Shown here in pieces: positions 25,943-35,072 of a stretch of DNA of 64,000 bases. The stretch covers positions 62,001 through 126,000 of the forward strand of contig NZ_MKTQ01000029.1 in the NCBI RefSeq assembly GCF_001898315.1. The letters run 5' to 3'. The stretch's first letter is position 1. Every line of letters begins with the position of its first letter. The notes under the pieces are model-generated. The model was not told where the DNA came from. It did not search any database and saw nothing but the letters and a program-made list of their open reading frames with translations. The translations under genes and the position numbers were made by a program. The stretch is from Microbacterium sp. 70-16. Its GTDB lineage: Bacteria > Actinomycetota > Actinomycetes > Actinomycetales > Microbacteriaceae.

Positions 25943-26950
25943 ATGATCGATGCCGCGACGACAGGGGGCCAGCCGCGCACGGCCGCGACCGCGGAGGACT
26001 TCGCCCGCGACACCGGCCGCATCCTGACGGCCATCGAGAGCGTGATCGACGGCAAACCCGCCGCCGTCCGCGCCGCGCTCGTGTGTCTGCTCGCCGAAGG
26101 CCACCTGCTCATCGAAGATGTGCCCGGAGTCGGCAAGACGATGCTGGCGCGCGCTCTCGCGGCATCCGCCGACGCGACCGTCCGTCGCATTCAGTTCACG
26201 CCCGACCTGCTCCCGGGCGATGTGACCGGCGTGAGCGTCTACAACCCGGTCGATCGTGAGTTCGAGTTCAAGCCGGGCGCGATCTTCGCCCACATCGTGA
26301 TCGCCGACGAGATCAACCGCTCCTCCCCCAAGACGCAGTCGGCGCTGCTGGAGGCCATGGAAGAGCGCCAGGTCACCGTCGACGGCGTCTCGCACACGCT
26401 TGAAGACCCCTTCCTCGTCGTCGCGACGCAGAACCCGCTCGAGATGGAGGGCACGTACGCGCTGCCCGAAGCGCAGCGCGACCGCTTCATGATGCGCATC
26501 TCGATGGGGTACCCGGATGCCACGAGCGAAGCCCTCATGCTGCGCCAGCGCGACACCGCCAACCCGCTCGACGCGCTGACCGCGGTCGTCGATGCCGACG
26601 CCGTGCGCGCGCTGATCCTGTGGGCGCGCGGCGTGCACGTCTCCCCCGCCGTCGAGGAGTACACGGTCGCCCTCGCGCGCGCGACGCGCGAGCACCCCGA
26701 GGTGCGCCTGGGCGCGAGCCCCCGCGCGACGCTGCAACTGATCCGCGCCGCGAAGGTGTGGGCCGCCCTCGACGGCCGCGAGTTCGTGATCCCCGACGAC
26801 GTCGCCACCCTGATCGAGCCGGTGTTCGCGCATCGCATGGTCGCCGCCCGCGGCTCGGCGAGCGCGCGTGCGCGCTCGAACGCCGAGACCATCAGCCTGA
26901 TCCTGCGCGGCATCGTGGGCTCGGTGCGCGTGCCGCTCGCCACCCGCTGA
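25943..26950 (+). CDS. MoxR family AAA+ ATPase
   Basis: A 335-residue MoxR-type AAA+ ATPase. Walker A is EDVPGVGKTM, Walker B is IVIADEINRS, and the sensor segment ATQNPLEMEGTY and the C-terminal lid complete the fold. MoxR proteins act as chaperone-like factors with partner proteins encoded beside them. The ATG at 25943 is set by AAGGGGG five bases upstream; the frame begins earlier without a ribosome site. A TACGAT hexamer at 25890-25895 is a plausible -10. It opens a three-gene run with a DUF58 protein (10 bases downstream) and a transglutaminase-like membrane protein, a widespread actinobacterial unit. Confidence 0.93.
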   Translation: MIDAATTGGQPRTAATAEDFARDTGRILTAIESVIDGKPAAVRAALVCLLAEGHLLIEDVPGVGKTMLARALAASADATVRRIQFTPDLLPGDVTGVSVYNPVDREFEFKPGAIFAHIVIADEINRSSPKTQSALLEAMEERQVTVDGVSHTLEDPFLVVATQNPLEMEGTYALPEAQRDRFMMRISMGYPDATSEALMLRQRDTANPLDALTAVVDADAVRALILWARGVHVSPAVEEYTVALARATREHPEVRLGASPRATLQLIRAAKVWAALDGREFVIPDDVATLIEPVFAHRMVAARGSASARARSNAETISLILRGIVGSVRVPLATR

Positions 26951-26960
26951 GGTCGCCCGG

Positions 26961-28202
26961 ATGTCCCGCTGGCCGCTGACGGTACGACGCACCGGCGCCG
27001 TGCTGCTCGCCGTGCTGTGCTTCATCGTCGCGCACGCCGCGAAGATCACCGAGCTGCTCTACGTGAGTGCGCTGCTGGTCGCGGTCGTCGCGGCGAGCAT
27101 CGCGACGCTCTACGTCGTGCGCCGCACCGAGAAGGTCAGCCGCTCATTCTCGCCCGACGTCGCCACGGCGGGGCGCGAGGTCGACGTGCACCTGCAGGTC
27201 GAGATCCGCTCGCCGCTGCCCGGCGCGCAGGGCCGCTGGCGCGATGCGCTGCCCGACGGCGTCACGGGCGACGCGGTCGGGGTGTTTCCCGAGACGGCGT
27301 CCGGCATGCGGTCGGGCGGCGGCGTGCATCTGGCGTACACGGTCGTGGCGCAGCGCCGTGGCATCCGCCCCATCGGGCCCGTCTCGGTCGTCACGACCGA
27401 TCCCTTCGCCTTCGCACGGCGCCGACACACGATCGGGCAGGCACTGCCGCTCACGGTCGCCCCCGCCATCGTCGACCTGGGACCGCTGGCCGACCAGCCC
27501 GGCGAAGCGGGTGGCAGCATGCACTCGACGACCGATCAGCTCGGCCAGGGCACCGACAACCTCATCCCCCGCCACTACATCCCCGGCGATTCGATGCGCC
27601 GCATCCACTGGCGCGCCAGCGCGCACCGCGACGAGCTCATGGTGCGCCAGGAAGAGCAGGAGACGACACCCGAGGCCATCGTCGTCCTTGATCGCGGCGC
27701 GACGCGCTGGGACCCCGATGCCGTCCGCGCCCCCGGTGCCGACCCCGGCTTCGAGATCGCGGTGTCGGCGTGCGTCTCGACCGCGGCGCGGCTCGTGCAC
27801 GAGGGATACCTCGTGCACGTCGTCGACGCGGACGGCACAGCACTCGCCGACCCCATCGACGGCGGAGACACCACGGCGATCGAGCAGCTCACGATCGACT
27901 TCGCGACGATCACCGCCCACCGCGGCGACACCACCGCCGCACCGGTCGCGTTCCTCGCCGGCACGATGACCGGGCCGCTCGTGTACATCACCGGAGCGAT
28001 CGGCGAAACGGATGCCGCGCTGCTGGCACCGCTCGCGCACCACAGCTCGCTGCCGATTCTGCTGGCCGTCACCCCGCGTGGCGATGCGCTCGCCCGCGCC
28101 GCCGCAGCCGGCTGGCGCGTCGCGGCGATCGGCACCGACACCGATCTGGCCCTCGCGTGGGGTTCGGTCGTGGACCGAGGGGCGCACCGTGTCAGCTTCT
28201 GA
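26961..28202 (+). CDS. DUF58 domain protein
   Basis: A 413-residue protein with two N-terminal transmembrane helices (about 10-55), a beta-rich middle domain, and the DUF58 signature YIPGDSMRRIHWRASAH near residue 215. DUF58 proteins have a von Willebrand factor A-like core and are partners of MoxR ATPases; their biochemical role is not settled. It is transcribed with MoxR and overlaps the next gene by 14 bases. Confidence 0.9.
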   Translation: MSRWPLTVRRTGAVLLAVLCFIVAHAAKITELLYVSALLVAVVAASIATLYVVRRTEKVSRSFSPDVATAGREVDVHLQVEIRSPLPGAQGRWRDALPDGVTGDAVGVFPETASGMRSGGGVHLAYTVVAQRRGIRPIGPVSVVTTDPFAFARRRHTIGQALPLTVAPAIVDLGPLADQPGEAGGSMHSTTDQLGQGTDNLIPRHYIPGDSMRRIHWRASAHRDELMVRQEEQETTPEAIVVLDRGATRWDPDAVRAPGADPGFEIAVSACVSTAARLVHEGYLVHVVDADGTALADPIDGGDTTAIEQLTIDFATITAHRGDTTAAPVAFLAGTMTGPLVYITGAIGETDAALLAPLAHHSSLPILLAVTPRGDALARAAAAGWRVAAIGTDTDLALAWGSVVDRGAHRVSF

Positions 28203-30441
28203 GGCGGCGCCCCGGCAGAAGCGGCCGCGCGGCGAGGTGCGGCTGACGATCGCCCTGTGGATCGCGATCGTCGCGGTCATCGTCCCGCTGCTGCGCGTCG
28301 TCGCAGGCGGCCCGTGGCTGCTCGGTGTGACGCTGCTGCCCGCCGCACTGCTCGGCATCGGCTTCGGGCTGCGGCGGCTGCGCGCGCCGGCGATCGGGGT
28401 GACCCTGGTCGAGCTCGCCGTGTGGGTGGGGACGGTGACCGCGTTCTTCCTGCCCACCGCCTCGTTCCTGGGCGTCATCCCGACCGGCGCCGCCATCGCC
28501 GAGGTGCCGCGGCTGGTCGAAGTCGCCTCCGGCGAGATCTTCCTCGGCGTCGCTCCGCTCGAGCCGACGCTCGCGCTCAGCTTCGTGATCGTCGCATCGC
28601 TCGGACTGCTGACGGTGGCGCTCGACCACGTCGTCCTGACGGCACGGATGCCTCTGCTGGCGGCAGCGGCGCTCGTGATGGTCTGGCTGATCCCCTCGAT
28701 CGCGGTTCCCGCCGACATCGACGTGTTCGCGTTCGTGCTGCTCGCGGCATCCCTGCTCTACCTCATCCGCGCCGAGACCCGCACGCGCGAGGCAACCGTC
28801 ATGGCGGCCCGCTCGCGTGGCGTCATGGCGGTCGCGACGGCCATCGGCGCGGTCGCCATCGTCGGCGCGCTCGTCGTCGGCCCGGCGCTGCCGCCGCCGA
28901 CGATCGCGGCCGCCGGGTCGGGAGTGGCCGCCAGCATCGACGCGAGCCTCGACCTTGGGCGCGATCTGCGCCGGCGCAGCGATGTCACCGTCCTCACGAT
29001 GCGCAGCGACGCGCCGCAACTGCCCAACCTGCGCGTCGCGACGCTGTCGGTGTTCGACGGCGACGTGTGGCTGCCCGACCGCATGCGCTCGATGTCGGCG
29101 ACCGAGGTGGTCTTCGACCCGGTGGCCGTCACCGAGGGCATCCGCGTCACCGAGTACCGCACCAACGTCGAGGTCGCTCAGCTGTCGTCGGCGTACCTGC
29201 CGATCTCGTACCCGGCCGTCGAGATCACCGGGCTGGAGGGCATCTGGCGCACCGTGCCGTACAGCCGCACGATCGTCAGCGGTCAGAGCAACGCGCAGGG
29301 GCAGAGCTACGAGGTCGTCTCGCACGTGCCGCGCCCGACGCTCGAGCAGATCCGCGCGGCACAGACGACCACGCGTTCGTCGGTGGTCGACGTCTTCTCA
29401 CTGCCCGAGGGCACCCCCGCCGTGATCGGCGAGCTCGCGCAGGAGGTGACGGCGGATGCCGCGACCGACTACGACAAGCTCGTGGCGCTGCAGAGCTGGT
29501 TCCGCGGGCCCGAGTTCACCTACTCGCTGTCCACCCCCGTCGCCGACGGATTCGACGGCACCGGCGTCGACGCGGTCGCCACGTTCCTCGACGTGAAGGA
29601 GGGCTACTGCATCCATTTCGCCAGTGCGTTCGCGCTCATGGCGCGGTCGCTCGGCATGCCGTCGCGCGTCGTGGTCGGCTTCCTGCCCGGCGACTACACC
29701 GGCGATACCGTCGACGGCGAGCGCGTCGCCGAAGTCACGACGGGGCAGTTGCATGCTTGGCCCGAGGTCGAGTTCGACGGCATCGGCTGGGTCGCGTTCG
29801 AGCCGACGAAGAGCCTGGGAGCGCCGACCACGTTCTCGAGCGCCGCGTCGCCCGTCGACGAGTCGGGCGAAGACGTGACGGATGCCACGATCGCACCGAC
29901 GCCCACGACAACGTCGACGGCGACCGCCGACGAGCGTCCGGCGGATGCGCAGGATGAGGCATCCGGAACCTCCGTGCGCCTGGTCGACCTGCGACCCTAC
30001 CTCGCCGTTGTCGGCACGCTGCTGGTGCTCGCGTTCGCACCGGGTGCTGCGGCAGCCCTGCGGCGCCAGCTGTTGCGCCGGCGCGGCACGGTCGCCGCCG
30101 CGTGGCGGCTCGTGCAAGACACGGCGATCGATCTGGGCGTCGCCGTGCCCGGCGCGGAGTCGCCGCGCGCGTTCGGCGCGCGGCTGATGGCGACCCACGA
30201 TGCGCCGCACACCGAGACGGCACGACTCGTCGCCGCCGTCGAACGCGCCAGCTACGCCGATGCGGCGACCGCGACGGACGCCGCCGCGCGCGGAGCGCAG
30301 GCGGTCGCCGACGCCGAGGGCATCCGCCGCGAGATGCTCGCCGCCCTCACCGGCAGCGAGCGGGTCCGCGCGCTCGCGCTGCCCCGCTCGCTCGTGATCC
30401 GTCCGGGGTCGGCCTTCGCCGATCGCGACCAGCTGGCATGA
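28189..30441 (+). CDS. transglutaminase-like membrane protein (TgpA/DUF3488 type)
   Basis: A 750-residue protein: six or so N-terminal transmembrane helices (DUF3488-like), an extracytoplasmic transglutaminase-core domain, another helix near residue 605-625, and a cytoplasmic DUF4129-like tail. The core has catalytic Cys474 in GYCIHFA and His522 in LHAWPEV. The position of the third catalytic residue, usually Asp in FDPT, is Glu538 (FEPT), a substitution I believe is common in actinobacterial homologues. The GTG at 28189 overlaps the DUF58 gene and starts a normal Arg/Lys-rich N-terminus. The unit probably modifies or cleaves envelope proteins or peptidoglycan links, but the reaction is unknown. 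Confidence 0.88.
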   Translation: MSASEAAPRQKRPRGEVRLTIALWIAIVAVIVPLLRVVAGGPWLLGVTLLPAALLGIGFGLRRLRAPAIGVTLVELAVWVGTVTAFFLPTASFLGVIPTGAAIAEVPRLVEVASGEIFLGVAPLEPTLALSFVIVASLGLLTVALDHVVLTARMPLLAAAALVMVWLIPSIAVPADIDVFAFVLLAASLLYLIRAETRTREATVMAARSRGVMAVATAIGAVAIVGALVVGPALPPPTIAAAGSGVAASIDASLDLGRDLRRRSDVTVLTMRSDAPQLPNLRVATLSVFDGDVWLPDRMRSMSATEVVFDPVAVTEGIRVTEYRTNVEVAQLSSAYLPISYPAVEITGLEGIWRTVPYSRTIVSGQSNAQGQSYEVVSHVPRPTLEQIRAAQTTTRSSVVDVFSLPEGTPAVIGELAQEVTADAATDYDKLVALQSWFRGPEFTYSLSTPVADGFDGTGVDAVATFLDVKEGYCIHFASAFALMARSLGMPSRVVVGFLPGDYTGDTVDGERVAEVTTGQLHAWPEVEFDGIGWVAFEPTKSLGAPTTFSSAASPVDESGEDVTDATIAPTPTTTSTATADERPADAQDEASGTSVRLVDLRPYLAVVGTLLVLAFAPGAAAALRRQLLRRRGTVAAAWRLVQDTAIDLGVAVPGAESPRAFGARLMATHDAPHTETARLVAAVERASYADAATATDAAARGAQAVADAEGIRREMLAALTGSERVRALALPRSLVIRPGSAFADRDQLA

Positions 30442-30479
30442 GTGAGGGGGTGGATGCCTCGGCATCCACCCCCTCACTC
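30440..30479. terminator. strong 19-base-pair hairpin between convergent genes
   Basis: Perfect arms at 30440-30458 and 30461-30479 (core GGGGGTGGATGCC / GGCATCCACCCCC) with almost no loop, starting within the transglutaminase stop codon. It should terminate both this operon and the facing symporter gene. No long U-tract. Confidence 0.7.
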
Positions 30480-30493
30480 ACCTCACGCTCGCG

Positions 30494-31894
30494 TCACGCG
30501 CGGGCTGCGGCGAGCTCTTCCTCGCTGTCGTCGGCGAACGGTTCGCCGTCGCGGGGCGCGTTGTACAGATCGATGTCCAGGATGCCTTCGCGCTTGGCCA
30601 CGATCGTCGGCACGAGCGCCTGACCTGCGACGTTGACCGCGGTGCGGCCCATGTCGAGGATCGGGTCGATCGCGAGCAGCAGGCCGACGCCCTCGAGCGG
30701 CAGGCCGAGCGTCGAGAGGGTCAGCGTCAGCATGACCGTCGCGCCGGTGGTGCCCGCTGTCGCGGCCGAGCCGACAACCGAGACGAGCGCAATCAGCAGG
30801 TACGAGACGATGTTCAGCTCTATGCCGAAGAACTGGGCGACGAAGATCGCGGCGATCGCCGGGTAGATCGCGGCGCAGCCGTCCATCTTGGTCGTCGCGC
30901 CCAGCGGCACCGCAAACGACGCGTACTCGCGCGGCACGCCGAGGTTGCGCTCGGTGACGCGCTCGGTCAGCGGCAGGGTGCCGATCGACGAGCGCGAGAC
31001 GAAGCCGAGCTGCACCGCCGGCCACACGCCGGAGAAGTACTGCTTGATCGACAGCCCGTGCGCACGCACGAGGATCGGGTAGACGACGAACAGCACCAGC
31101 ACGAGGCCCGCGTACACCGCGATGACGAACCAGACGAGCGTGAGCAGCTTGTCGGTGCCGTAGTTGACGACGGCCGACGCGATGAGACCGAGCGTGCCGA
31201 TCGGTGCGATGCGGATGATCCACCAGAGCACCCGCTGGACGATCTTCAGGCTCGACTGCGTGAACACCACGAACGGCTCGGCGCGCTTGCCGAGCTTGAG
31301 CGCGGCGATGCCGACGGCGACCGAGATGACGATGACCTGCAGGATGTTGAAGCCGACCGTCGATGTGACGGCGCCGGTCGTGGCATCCGCCGAGCTCGAC
31401 ACCGTCAGGCCGAGGAAGTTCTGCGGGATGAGCCCCTTGAGGAAGTTCCACCACGTGCCGACGGCGTACGGGTCACCCGTCGTGAGCTCGTCGTGCGCGA
31501 CCCGGCTGCCGGGCTGGATCGTGATGCCCAGGACGATCCCGATCGTCACGGCGATCAGCGCCGTGATGCCGAACCACAGCAGCGTCTGGCCGGCCAGTCG
31601 CGCGGCGTTGGTGACGTTGCGCAGCTGCGTGATGCTCGCGACGATCGCGAGGAAGATGAGCGGGACGACAGCGACCTTCAGAAGCGTGACGTACGCGCTG
31701 CCGATCGTGGACAGCGTCGCCGTGAGGCCGTTGGGGTTGCCCTCGGCATCGGGCCCGAGGTTCAGCGCGAGGATGCCGAGCAGGATGCCGGCAATCAGCG
31801 CGATCGTGATCTGGAACCCGAACGACCGGTAGAACGGCTTCTTCGGCTTGGGTGCGCGCGCGGGCGCAGGCACAGCGGAGCTGGTGGAACTCAT
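30494..31894 (-). CDS. dicarboxylate/amino acid:cation symporter (DAACS)
   Basis: A 466-residue glutamate/dicarboxylate carrier of the GltP/DctA (SLC1-like) family. Eight helices plus two re-entrant loops are expected; the diagnostic blocks are SRSSIGTLPLT (serine-rich HP1), FAVPLGATTKMDG (TM7 region), and the HP2/TM8 segment with AIDPILDMGRTAVNVAG. AGGAG lies upstream of the ATG at 31894. It probably imports glutamate, aspartate or C4-dicarboxylates with H+ or Na+; which cannot be told. Confidence 0.93.
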   Translation of the reverse strand: MSSTSSAVPAPARAPKPKKPFYRSFGFQITIALIAGILLGILALNLGPDAEGNPNGLTATLSTIGSAYVTLLKVAVVPLIFLAIVASITQLRNVTNAARLAGQTLLWFGITALIAVTIGIVLGITIQPGSRVAHDELTTGDPYAVGTWWNFLKGLIPQNFLGLTVSSSADATTGAVTSTVGFNILQVIVISVAVGIAALKLGKRAEPFVVFTQSSLKIVQRVLWWIIRIAPIGTLGLIASAVVNYGTDKLLTLVWFVIAVYAGLVLVLFVVYPILVRAHGLSIKQYFSGVWPAVQLGFVSRSSIGTLPLTERVTERNLGVPREYASFAVPLGATTKMDGCAAIYPAIAAIFVAQFFGIELNIVSYLLIALVSVVGSAATAGTTGATVMLTLTLSTLGLPLEGVGLLLAIDPILDMGRTAVNVAGQALVPTIVAKREGILDIDLYNAPRDGEPFADDSEEELAAARA

Positions 31895-31960
31895 GGGGGG
31901 TGTTTCTCCTGAAGCGGGATGTGACTCGAGAAGACAACCACCGTGGCGCGGGGTGCATTC

Positions 31961-32000
31961 CCGTGTGACGAAACATGAACCCGTATGACGAAAGATGAGC
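31961..32000. repeat. 20-base tandem direct repeat upstream of the symporter
   Basis: CCGTGTGACGAAACATGAAC (31961-31980) is followed directly by a copy with three changes (31981-32000). Twenty bases is about two helical turns, a spacing used by direct-repeat operators; the second copy overlaps the tRNA-Ser terminator. Confidence 0.5.
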
Positions 32001-32023
32001 GCCGCCCTCGGGCGACGCTCATC
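31994..32023 (-). terminator. terminator of tRNA-Ser
   Basis: Arms GATGAGCG (31994-32001) and CGCTCATC (32016-32023) with an inner GCCC/GGGC pairing, followed on the minus strand by TTTCGTC. It directly follows tRNA-Ser. Confidence 0.75.
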
Positions 32024-32026
32024 TCG

Positions 32027-32118
32027 TGGCGGAAGTGACAGGATTTGAACCTGCGAGGCGAGTTACCCCGCCTACATGGATTCCAGCCATGCTCCTTAGG
32101 CCGCTCGGACACACTTCC
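32027..32118 (-). tRNA. tRNA-Ser (anticodon GGA)
   Basis: Class II tRNA on the minus strand: acceptor GGAAGTG/CACTTCC, anticodon stem CATGG/CCATG with loop CTGGAAT (anticodon GGA), a long variable arm, and a T-arm with GGTTCAAATCC. Discriminator G and the CCA end are encoded (32030-32027). It reads UCC and UCU codons. Confidence 0.97.
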
Positions 32119-32181
32119 AAGGGGAGATCCTATCATCGGCGCTGAGGCGCCCAGAATCGCGGCAGCCCGTCGCAGAACGCG

Positions 32182-32907
32182 TTACGGCACCAGTGGTAGC
32201 TCACGTTCGCGGTCCCACGGCTCGGTCCAGCCGAGGCGGTCGAACAGCACGTCGAGCACCGTCCCGGTGAACCCCCAGACCAGGTGCGTGCCGCCGTCGT
32301 GGCGCGGCACGAGGAACCCCGGCCCGCGCCACTGCTGCCCGTCGCGCTCGATCACCGTGACGACCCGGCGCGCCGGGTCGAGAAGGTCGGCGACGGGCGC
32401 GCGGAAGACATCGGCAGACTCGGCTTCGTCGACGACGCGAACGGCCGACGGATGCCGCCACCACCCCAGCACGGGAGTCACGAGATGCCCCGAATACTCC
32501 AGCGGGATGTCGGGCAGCGTGCCGAGCACCTCGACGCCTGCCGGATCGAGGCCGGTCTCCTCCTCCGCCTCGCGCAGCGCCGCGGCGACAGGGCCGTCGT
32601 CGCCCGGGTCGAGGCGTCCACCGGGGAACGCCACCTGACCGGGGTGGGAGCGCAGTGTCGCGGCGCGTGCCAGCAGCAGCACATCGAGGTCACGCGAGAC
32701 CGCGGCATCCTGCGCCTCATACGTCGAAGGGCGGTCGTCGAGCACTCCGAACAGGATGAGCACCGCTGCCGCACGCGCCGGTGCCCCGGCAGGCAGCTCG
32801 AGCGGCGGCACACCCCACGGAGTGCCCGCCGCCGCGAGGGCGGCAAGCTCGGCACGCGCGGCGTGGCCGGCGCGCTCCGCACGCTGCGACGACAGCACCT
32901 CTGTCAC
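32182..32907 (-). CDS. Nudix hydrolase, CoA pyrophosphatase type
   Basis: A 241-residue Nudix protein. The UPF0035/CoA-ase block LRSHPGQVAFPGG followed by the helix ALREAEEETGL identifies the subgroup that cleaves coenzyme A and acyl-CoA to 4'-phosphopantetheine compounds and 3',5'-ADP. The metal-binding REAEEE helix is intact. The GTG at 32907 overlaps the stop of the upstream SDR gene (GTGA), so the pair is co-translated. The frame is open much farther upstream, but that part is antisense to or out of frame with the SDR gene. Confidence 0.9.
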   Translation of the reverse strand: MTEVLSSQRAERAGHAARAELAALAAAGTPWGVPPLELPAGAPARAAAVLILFGVLDDRPSTYEAQDAAVSRDLDVLLLARAATLRSHPGQVAFPGGRLDPGDDGPVAAALREAEEETGLDPAGVEVLGTLPDIPLEYSGHLVTPVLGWWRHPSAVRVVDEAESADVFRAPVADLLDPARRVVTVIERDGQQWRGPGFLVPRHDGGTHLVWGFTGTVLDVLFDRLGWTEPWDRERELPLVP

Positions 32908-33548
32908 GCCCGCAGCGCGTCGGCGATCGGCACGTCGCCGTCGTTGAACGCGACCGTGCGCCTGATCGTCGCGGGTTCGTCGAGGGATGCCGCGATGACG
33001 GCGGCCACGTTCGCACGCGACACCGCTGTCGAGGCGGGTGCCGCCACCTCGATGCGCCCGGTCGGCGCCTCGAGCGTGAGCGCCGACGGCGCGAGGATCG
33101 TCCAGTCCAGCTCGCTGACACGCAGGTACGCGTCGGCCGCCGCCTTCGCCTCGGCGTAGGCGAAGAACGGGTTGTCGGCGGGGATGCCGTGGTTCAGTCC
33201 CGCATCGAAGTACGACACCATGACGTAGCGTCGCACGCCCGCGGCCGTCGCCGCATCGATCGAGCGGATGGCTGCGTCGCGATCGACGGCGTACGTGCGG
33301 GCGGGGTTGCCGCCGCCGGCGCCGGCCGACCACACGATGGCATCCGCCCCGGTGAACAGTTCCGCAAGCTCCGCCGTCTCGAGGTTCTCGACGTCGGCGA
33401 CGCGCGGTGTGGCACCGGTCGCGGCGACCTCGCCGGCGTGCGCAGGATTGCGGATCAGGGCGATGACCTCGTGGCCGGCCGCGACGAGCAACGGCTCGAG
33501 CAGCAGGGCGACTTTTCCGTGTCCGCCGATGATCAGGATGCGGGCCAT
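32904..33548 (-). CDS. NAD(P)-binding SDR-like protein (atypical, NAD(P)H-binding family)
   Basis: A 214-residue Rossmann protein. The cofactor motif is GGHGKVA at 8-14, followed by an Arg that would bind NADP phosphate (ALIRNP). It resembles the atypical SDR / NmrA-like group that includes plant-type and YwnB-like proteins; there is a YxxxK-like YAEAKAA stretch at about 130. Substrate unknown. AAGGAG precedes the ATG. It leads a two-gene unit with the CoA-type Nudix gene. Confidence 0.85.
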   Translation of the reverse strand: MARILIIGGHGKVALLLEPLLVAAGHEVIALIRNPAHAGEVAATGATPRVADVENLETAELAELFTGADAIVWSAGAGGGNPARTYAVDRDAAIRSIDAATAAGVRRYVMVSYFDAGLNHGIPADNPFFAYAEAKAAADAYLRVSELDWTILAPSALTLEAPTGRIEVAAPASTAVSRANVAAVIAASLDEPATIRRTVAFNDGDVPIADALRA

Positions 33549-33584
33549 GGCAGGCTCCTTTCCCCTCGCTTCGACTCTACGCGG

Positions 33585-34442
33585 TCACTTCCGCGCGAGG
33601 ATCGCCGGGTCGTCGGTGCGCCAGTGCTCGATCGACTGCAGAATCCAGAACGCCGCGAACAGCACGAGCGCGACGACCTCGCCGACCAAGACAGCATGCC
33701 GCGCCGACGGATGGGCCTGGTCGTACAGCGGGATCGCGATCACGACGCCCGACAGCGCCACGGCGATCGCGATGTAGGTCCCGCGCAGCCATCGTGGTGC
33801 CGAGCCCGATGACGGCGTGGCCGCGTTGACAACGGCGACGACGGCGATCAGTCCGAAGAAGCAGACCGCGGCGACCAGGTGCGCCCAGCGCAGGAACACG
33901 TCGTGCGCGAGCCACCAGGTCAGCCACACGATGCACAGGATGCCCGCCGCGATCGCCATCGTCCACAGCGTCGCCCGCCGGTCGACCTCGCCCGCCCAGG
34001 CGAGCACGCCGGCGACGACGCCGATGACGACGCCCACGATCAGGTACGTCGCGACGCCGTTGTCGACGATCGCGTCGTAGCCGGTCGGGACGCACGAGCG
34101 CGCACCGTTCGGGCATCCCGCATCGACGCCCGGCACCGAATGCGGCGCGATCGGCGTCGGAACGATCGCCACGACCGGGACGATCACCGCCGCGATATCG
34201 AGCAGGATGCGCTCGGCGCCCCGCCCCGACAGCGCGAAGAAGCACACCGAGACGGCGACGAGCGCCGCGACGAACAGCGGCCCCGCCGGCGAGTAGTAGT
34301 ACTGGCTGATCGAGTGCAGCAGCCCCACGCTCGGCATCGCGACGCCGATCGCCGTGAACACGACCACGACCGAGCCGCCGATCGCCAGGCGCAGGTACCG
34401 GTAGGTGCGCTGCAGCGAGGTCGTGGGCGGGCCGGCGCTCAT
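33585..34442 (-). CDS. DUF998-like integral membrane protein
   Basis: A 285-residue protein with about seven transmembrane helices. The N-terminal block around SISQYYYSPAG and the helix that follows match the DUF998 family; function unknown. A long loop between helices 3 and 4 contains two Cys residues and is probably extracellular. The ATG at 34442 starts 10 bases after the NYN gene stop on the same strand, so these two are co-transcribed; the frame extends further up but overlaps that gene. Confidence 0.75.
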   Translation of the reverse strand: MSAGPPTTSLQRTYRYLRLAIGGSVVVVFTAIGVAMPSVGLLHSISQYYYSPAGPLFVAALVAVSVCFFALSGRGAERILLDIAAVIVPVVAIVPTPIAPHSVPGVDAGCPNGARSCVPTGYDAIVDNGVATYLIVGVVIGVVAGVLAWAGEVDRRATLWTMAIAAGILCIVWLTWWLAHDVFLRWAHLVAAVCFFGLIAVVAVVNAATPSSGSAPRWLRGTYIAIAVALSGVVIAIPLYDQAHPSARHAVLVGEVVALVLFAAFWILQSIEHWRTDDPAILARK

Positions 34443-34452
34443 GAGCAGCCGA

Positions 34453-35010
34453 TCAGCGCAGGAACTGTGCGGGATCGAACTCGTCGATCGCGATGATCCG
34501 CACGCGCGGCAGCGACGCATCGAACGCCTCGACGTCGTACTCGAGGTCGAAGAACTGGATGCCCGGCAGCTCGGCGAACCCCGCGTTGCGGAACTCGGTG
34601 AAGCCCATCACGCCCACGCGGCGACCATCGAGCAGCGCCCCGAGGTCATCGACGAAGTCGCCGTCGTGGCTGACGAGCACGACGTCGCCTTCGCGATCGC
34701 GCAGTGCCTGCATCGTGCGCTGGATCGCGATGTCGACGACCTTCTCGTCAGCGTCACCCGACAGCGGGATCGGCTGGTAGCCGAGCGCGAGCAGCGCCTG
34801 GATGAACGGCATCGGCAGGTTCGTCGACGCGTTGAGGAAGAACAACCCGCGCGCCTGCTGGTTCCACCGGCCGGCGATGAAGGCGAGGATCCGATCCCAG
34901 CGGGGACGCTCGTCGGGCTGCGGCCGCCGGCCGAGGATCGAGCTGCCGAGCGTCGCATCGATGTTCTCGCCGTCGATGAGGACCCAGGTCGTTCGCTCTG
35001 CCACAGTCAT
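34453..35010 (-). CDS. NYN domain protein (PIN-like nuclease fold)
   Basis: A 185-residue NYN/LabA-type protein. The acidic residues expected for the PIN-like metal site are present: LIDGENID at the N-terminus, GDADEKVVDIAI mid-protein, and VSHDGDFVDD. Proteins of this fold are thought to be RNases; the target is unknown. GAGGGAG precedes the ATG at 35010. It is divergent from the lactonase gene, 62 bases away. Confidence 0.85.
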   Translation of the reverse strand: MTVAERTTWVLIDGENIDATLGSSILGRRPQPDERPRWDRILAFIAGRWNQQARGLFFLNASTNLPMPFIQALLALGYQPIPLSGDADEKVVDIAIQRTMQALRDREGDVVLVSHDGDFVDDLGALLDGRRVGVMGFTEFRNAGFAELPGIQFFDLEYDVEAFDASLPRVRIIAIDEFDPAQFLR

Positions 35011-35060
35011 CTCCCTCGTGCTGTCAGGCTCATCCTACGATCCGCGCCCGACACCGCGCG

Positions 35061-35066
35061 TAGGCT
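35061..35066 (+). promoter_or_regulatory. -10 hexamer TAGGCT, leaderless promoter of the lactonase gene
   Basis: TAGGCT ends 6 bases before the GTG at 35073. GGAG lies in the gap, but only two bases from the start codon, too close for normal Shine-Dalgarno use. Confidence 0.5.
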
Positions 35067-35072
35067 GGAGCA

